Below, piece after piece: positions 60,206 through 64,000 of a stretch of DNA of 64,000 nt. The notes under the pieces were generated by a model. That model saw only the letters and a program-made list of their open reading frames with translations. It searched no databases and was not told the DNA's origin. The stretch comes from an uncultured Gammaproteobacteria bacterium (GTDB lineage Bacteria; Pseudomonadota; Gammaproteobacteria; Pseudomonadales; Pseudohongiellaceae): the NCBI GenBank assembly GCA_903853385.1, contig CAINTJ010000027.1, positions 106,401-170,400 of the forward strand. Reading direction: 5' to 3'. The position numbers and the translations under genes were made by a program. The first letter of the stretch is position 1; every line of letters starts with the position of its first letter.

Positions 60206-60592
60206 TCAGTAATGCGCAAACAGCATGCGGGTCAGGCCCAGCCCCAACCAGGTCGCCAGCAAACAAGCCAGCATGGTGCCTGCCAGATACAGTGCTGCAG
60301 TTACCACTTCTCCCCGCTCGAGCAAGCGCAGTGCATCAAGTGAGTATGTGGAATAAGTAGTAAAGGCTCCCAGAAAACCTACAGTCAATAACTGCTGGCC
60401 AAAGGGTTGCAGGCCTCCCTTTTCAGAAATCACCACATACAAAACACCAATCGCCGTTGCGCCTGCCACGTTGATCACCAGGGTGGCCAAGTGCGAAGAC
60501 CATCCTGAAATTGCGGCGGCATTATACACCGCGTAGCGAGAGCAGGCGCCCAGTGCACCACCGATTGCAACCATCAAATAATTCCACATCAT
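60206..60592 (-). CDS. crcB: Fluoride exporter CrcB/Fluc
   Basis: A 128-residue four-helix channel for fluoride export. [22 protein letters not shown] and [13 protein letters not shown] match the Fluc pore segments. The start overlaps the rarA stop by four bases, so there is no room for a fluoride riboswitch directly upstream; expression appears tied to rarA. Confidence 0.95.
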   Translation of the reverse strand: MMWNYLMVAIGGALGACSRYAVYNAAAISGWSSHLATLVINVAGATAIGVLYVVISEKGGLQPFGQQLLTVGFLGAFTTYSTYSLDALRLLERGEVVTAALYLAGTMLACLLATWLGLGLTRMLFAHY

Positions 60593-61944
60593 GATTTCCC
60601 GGACCGGTAACGTTGATTGGGACTGACCGCATCCAGACTGCGCAAATAAGCCAGTTTCTGGCGGATTTGCTCTTCCAGTCCCCGGTCGGCCGGGTGGTAA
60701 TAACTGCGGTCTTGCATCGATTCGGGAAAATAATTCTCACCGGCCGCATAAGCGCCGGGCTCGTCATGGGCATAACGATAGCCCTTGCCGTAATCAAGAT
60801 TTTTCATCAGCCCGGTAGGTGCGTTGCGCAGATGCATGGGCACTTCATTGGTGGGGCTGTTCTGCACATCGGCACGAGCAGTGTTGTAGGCGGTATAAAC
60901 CGCATTGCTTTTGGGGGCACACGCCAGATAAAGCACAGCCTGCGCCAGCGCCAGCTCTCCTTCCGGACTGCCCAGACGTTGCTGCACATCCCAGGCATTG
61001 AGCGTCAGTTGCAACGCACGCGGATCAGCATTGCCAATGTCTTCACTGGCCATGCGCACCATGCGCCGCGCCACATAGAGGGGATCACAGCCGCCATCAA
61101 GCATACGACACAGCCAATACAGTGCTGCATCCGGTGCAGAACCGCGCACCGCCTTGTGCAACACTGAAATCTGTTCGTGAAACACATCACCGCCTTTGTC
61201 GAAACGACGTACACTGCCTTGCAACAATTGCTGCAAGGTAGTGTCGCTGAGCAGCTCCACCCCATCCGCAGCGGGTTCCAGCATGTCAGCAGCCAGTTCA
61301 ATCAGATTGAGCAGCCGACGCGCATCACCATCGGCTGCCAGCGCCAATTGCTGTTTCTGTTGAACTGTCAGCACGATATTCCTTGCACCGAAACCGTTGG
61401 CTTTGTCCGACAGTGCCAGCTCAAGCACATGCAATAACGCTGCTTGATCGAGACTTTTCAAAACATAAACCCTGGCGCGTGACAGCAAGGCCGAGTTCAG
61501 TTCAAACGATGGATTTTCGGTAGTGGCGCCAATGAAAATGACAGTGCCATCTTCAATATGTGGAAGAAACGCATCCTGCTGTGATTTGTTGAAGCGATGC
61601 ACTTCATCGACAAACAACACGGTATTGCGACCATGCGCCGAGCGCTGGTTCTGGGCCCGCTCGATGGCAGCCCGTATTTCTTTTACCCCCGACAACACGG
61701 CGGACAATGATTCGAGATGGGCGTTGGCACTGGCCGCCACAATACGCGCCAGAGTGGTTTTGCCCGTCCCGGGCGGCCCCCACAGAATCATCGAATGCGG
61801 CTGACCATGGATAATTGCTTCATACAGCGGCTTGCCCGGTGCCAGTATATGATCCTGTCCTGCATAGGTAGCAATTTCCAGTGGCCGCATGCGCGCAGCC
61901 AATGGCTGATATCCCCGGGTCTGTTCAAACAAAGGCAAAGTCAT
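60589..61944 (-). CDS. rarA: Replication-associated recombination protein RarA (MgsA)
   Basis: AAA+ ATPase related to clamp loaders, acting at stalled forks. The 451-residue protein has Walker [13 protein letters not shown], Walker [21 protein letters not shown] and the C-terminal MgsA tetramerisation domain ([18 protein letters not shown]). It lies 12 bases downstream of lolA. Confidence 0.97.
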   Translation of the reverse strand: MTLPLFEQTRGYQPLAARMRPLEIATYAGQDHILAPGKPLYEAIIHGQPHSMILWGPPGTGKTTLARIVAASANAHLESLSAVLSGVKEIRAAIERAQNQRSAHGRNTVLFVDEVHRFNKSQQDAFLPHIEDGTVIFIGATTENPSFELNSALLSRARVYVLKSLDQAALLHVLELALSDKANGFGARNIVLTVQQKQQLALAADGDARRLLNLIELAADMLEPAADGVELLSDTTLQQLLQGSVRRFDKGGDVFHEQISVLHKAVRGSAPDAALYWLCRMLDGGCDPLYVARRMVRMASEDIGNADPRALQLTLNAWDVQQRLGSPEGELALAQAVLYLACAPKSNAVYTAYNTARADVQNSPTNEVPMHLRNAPTGLMKNLDYGKGYRYAHDEPGAYAAGENYFPESMQDRSYYHPADRGLEEQIRQKLAYLRSLDAVSPNQRYRSGKS

Positions 61945-61956
61945 GGGACGGCCGGA

Positions 61957-62676
61957 TCAATTGTGTGTGTTGTTGATCACTTCCACTCCTTGCGGCGGTG
62001 TAAAGTGAAACAGGGCTGAATCAAGCGGTTGATTGCGTTGATCCATCTTGAAGGCCAGGCTGGTCTTTTGACCAAGGCTGTCTTCAAAATGCATCTCTTC
62101 CAGCACAGCACCATTGAAAGTGAGCGTGAGGGTAACAAACAAGCTGTCTGGCTGTTTGGGCTGCAATACAAACTGCTGGCGTACTCCGTCGGCGAGCTTG
62201 GTAGCACTGACTTTGTAACTTTTACCAATTGTTTGCTCAGTGCCATTCAGCAACATTACCGGTGTGCGCTCCAGTTTGCTGTTGAATGTTTCGATGGTGA
62301 CCTGTTCCAGATCCGGTTCATAGCGCCAGATGGTATGACCATCAGTCACCTGCAACTCTGGGTACGGTTGCAGGATTTCCCAGCGGAAATTGTCTGGTTT
62401 CTGCATGGTCAGTCTGGCACGGGTTTCCTGCAATTCGCGCCCTTCCTGGTCCATCAGCAGTTGCTCGACAGTGGCTTGCAAAGTCCTGGTCTGCTGCAGC
62501 ACGGCGACCAACTGGTGCAACGCATATTCCTCGGCACTGGTTACCACTGGAGCATTCACCGTTGTTGGAGTTTGCGCATCAACCGCAATACTTGCCAGCA
62601 TACAAGCCAGCGTGAACATTGCCCGTGGCCCAGCGCTGCCCGTCTGCCACAGACTGACCAGCTTGCGTCGTAACAT
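61957..62676 (-). CDS. lolA: Outer-membrane lipoprotein carrier LolA
   Basis: Periplasmic chaperone that moves lipoproteins from LolCDE to LolB. I use the ATG at 62676; the longer frame begins at a TTG. The N-terminus is an unusually long export signal with a basic region and hydrophobic core ending near VDAQ (residue 35). The mature part has the LolA pattern RLTMQKPDNFRWEI..P.....DGHTIWRYEPDLEQV. It lies between ftsK and rarA, as in many gammaproteobacteria. Confidence 0.93.
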   Translation of the reverse strand: MLRRKLVSLWQTGSAGPRAMFTLACMLASIAVDAQTPTTVNAPVVTSAEEYALHQLVAVLQQTRTLQATVEQLLMDQEGRELQETRARLTMQKPDNFRWEILQPYPELQVTDGHTIWRYEPDLEQVTIETFNSKLERTPVMLLNGTEQTIGKSYKVSATKLADGVRQQFVLQPKQPDSLFVTLTLTFNGAVLEEMHFEDSLGQKTSLAFKMDQRNQPLDSALFHFTPPQGVEVINNTHN

Positions 62677-62729
62677 TGCAGTTCTCAAACAGTATTGCCT
62701 CAATAACAAATGGGAAGTGCAGTGCAGGA

Positions 62730-64000
62730 TTATGACAGCGGGGGTGCCAATACTTCCCGGTTGCCGTTACTGCTCATGGCTGACACTACGCCCGCCATTT
62801 CCATGGCTTCAATCAACCTGGCAGCACGGTTGTAACCGATACGGAATTTGCGTTGCACGGATGAGATGGAAGCTTTGCGCGATTCACACACAAACCGCAC
62901 GGCCTGATCATACATCTGATCATCCATCTCGGCATTGGTCTCACCCTCTTCACCCTCGAAGCCGAGACCTGGCACACCGGCACCGGCTGAATCAGATGTA
63001 ATGGCATCAATGTAGTTGGGCGAGCCCCTGGCTTTCCAGTCGGCCACTACCCGATGTACTTCTTCGTCGGCCACAAAGGCACCATGCACACGCTGGGCCA
63101 CGCCACCGCCCGGCGGCAGAAACAGCATGTCGCCATTTCCCAGCAACTGCTCGGCACCACCCTCGCCCAGAATCGTGCGTGAATCTATTTTCGACTGCAC
63201 CATGAATGACAAACGCGTCGGGATATTGGCCTTGATCAGACCGGTGAGTACGTCCACCGAGGGACGTTGGGTAGCCAGAATCAGATGGATGCCGGCGGCC
63301 CTGGCTTTTTGCGCAATGCGTGCAATCAGTTCCTCCACCTTTTTGCCCACCACCATCATCATGTCGGCCAGCTCATCGACGATCACCACGATCACCGGCA
63401 ACTCGGCCAAACCCTCGGGCGTCTGTTCCTCTGGCGCCAGCAGCGGATCCGGTTTCCACAGCGGATCGACGATGGGTTCGCCAGCCTTGATGGCATCCGC
63501 CACTTTCTTGTTGTAACCCGCCAGGTTGCGCACACCCAGTGCCGACATCAGTTTATAGCGACGCTCCATTTCAGCCACACACCAGCGCAAGCCATTGGCG
63601 GCATCTTTCATGTCGGTAATCACTGGCGTCAGCAAATGCGGTATGCCTTCATAGATGGAAAGCTCGAGCATTTTTGGATCAATCATGAGCATGCGCACAT
63701 GCTGCGGTGTGGATTTGAACAGAATGCTGAGGATCATCGCGTTGACACCCACAGATTTGCCGGACCCGGTGGTACCTGCCACCAGCAAGTGCGGCATGCG
63801 CGCCAGATCCACAACTACCGGATTGCCACCAATGTCATGCCCAAGCGCGAGACTGATCGGTGAGCGCGCGTTGTCGAATTCCGGTGAGGACAGCACCTGC
63901 CCCAGCGAAATCATCTCTTTTTTCTCATTGGGAATTTCGATGCCTATGCAGGTCTTGCCGGGAATCACTTCCACCACCCGCAAACTGGAAACGGCCAATG
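62730..64000 (-). CDS. ftsK: DNA translocase FtsK, C-terminal part (truncated by window end)
   Basis: The visible 423 codons cover the RecA-like motor domain and the gamma domain of FtsK, which pumps chromosome ends to dif at the septum. Walker A is GTTGSGKS and Walker [14 protein letters not shown]. The winged-helix gamma domain ([21 protein letters not shown]) is complete at the C-terminus. The N-terminal membrane part lies beyond the window edge. The gene continues into lolA after 53 bases. Confidence 0.98.
   Translation of the reverse strand, partial: LAVSSLRVVEVIPGKTCIGIEIPNEKKEMISLGQVLSSPEFDNARSPISLALGHDIGGNPVVVDLARMPHLLVAGTTGSGKSVGVNAMILSILFKSTPQHVRMLMIDPKMLELSIYEGIPHLLTPVITDMKDAANGLRWCVAEMERRYKLMSALGVRNLAGYNKKVADAIKAGEPIVDPLWKPDPLLAPEEQTPEGLAELPVIVVIVDELADMMMVVGKKVEELIARIAQKARAAGIHLILATQRPSVDVLTGLIKANIPTRLSFMVQSKIDSRTILGEGGAEQLLGNGDMLFLPPGGGVAQRVHGAFVADEEVHRVVADWKARGSPNYIDAITSDSAGAGVPGLGFEGEEGETNAEMDDQMYDQAVRFVCESRKASISSVQRKFRIGYNRAARLIEAMEMAGVVSAMSSNGNREVLAPPLS

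Overview
The window reads as a contiguous piece of a gammaproteobacterial chromosome of moderate GC (mid-50s percent by eye). Evidence for the lineage is gene order: smc-zipA-ligA; gltA divergent from sdhCDAB-sucAB-lpd-sucCD; gltX followed by tRNA-Ala and tRNA-Glu; and ftsK-lolA-rarA-crcB-serS-cysG. These arrangements are typical of Pseudomonas/Cellvibrio-type (Pseudomonadales-like) bacteria. I cannot name a genus. I see no insertion sequence, integrase, phage gene or CRISPR array.

Layout. 1-2.2 kb: terminator and a stand-alone second-type elongation factor G. 2.3-3.2 kb: secreted C13 (legumain/caspase-like) peptidase. 3.2-8.2 kb: a same-strand set of a periplasmic PQQ dehydrogenase, both subunits of hydroquinone 1,2-dioxygenase (hapC, hapD) and the following aldehyde dehydrogenase (hapE). 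8.3-22.7 kb: housekeeping genes rapA, an M16C peptidase, djlA-ligA, zipA and smc. 22.9-29.4 kb: accessory block with pobA (4-hydroxybenzoate 3-monooxygenase), an alpha/beta hydrolase, a SnoaL-like lipoprotein, an exported double-VOC protein, a secreted lectin-like protein and an AAHS aromatic-acid transporter. 29.5-33.1 kb: tightly packed GT2 / methyltransferase / GtrA / membrane GT-C cluster for surface glycan modification, followed by a convergent outer-membrane barrel gene. 34-40 kb: argS, monomeric isocitrate dehydrogenase, htpG. 40.2-52.9 kb: TCA-cycle block. 52.9-64 kb: tRNA-Glu, tRNA-Ala, gltX, arfB, an esterase, a cysH-like reductase, and the cysG-serS-crcB-rarA-lolA-ftsK series, with ftsK cut by the window end.

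How the parts work together. Two aromatic modules sit among housekeeping genes. The hap module should convert hydroquinone to 4-hydroxymuconic semialdehyde and then maleylacetate; the maleylacetate reductase and any regulator are not in this window. The pobA/AAHS module should import 4-hydroxybenzoate-type acids and convert them to protocatechuate. Both drain to the TCA cycle, whose sdh, suc and gltA genes lie 20-45 kb away. The least explained parts are the PQQ dehydrogenase fused to the hap module by position, the exported double-VOC protein with a precisely duplicated cysteine motif, and the four-gene glycosylation cluster with its embedded methyltransferase.
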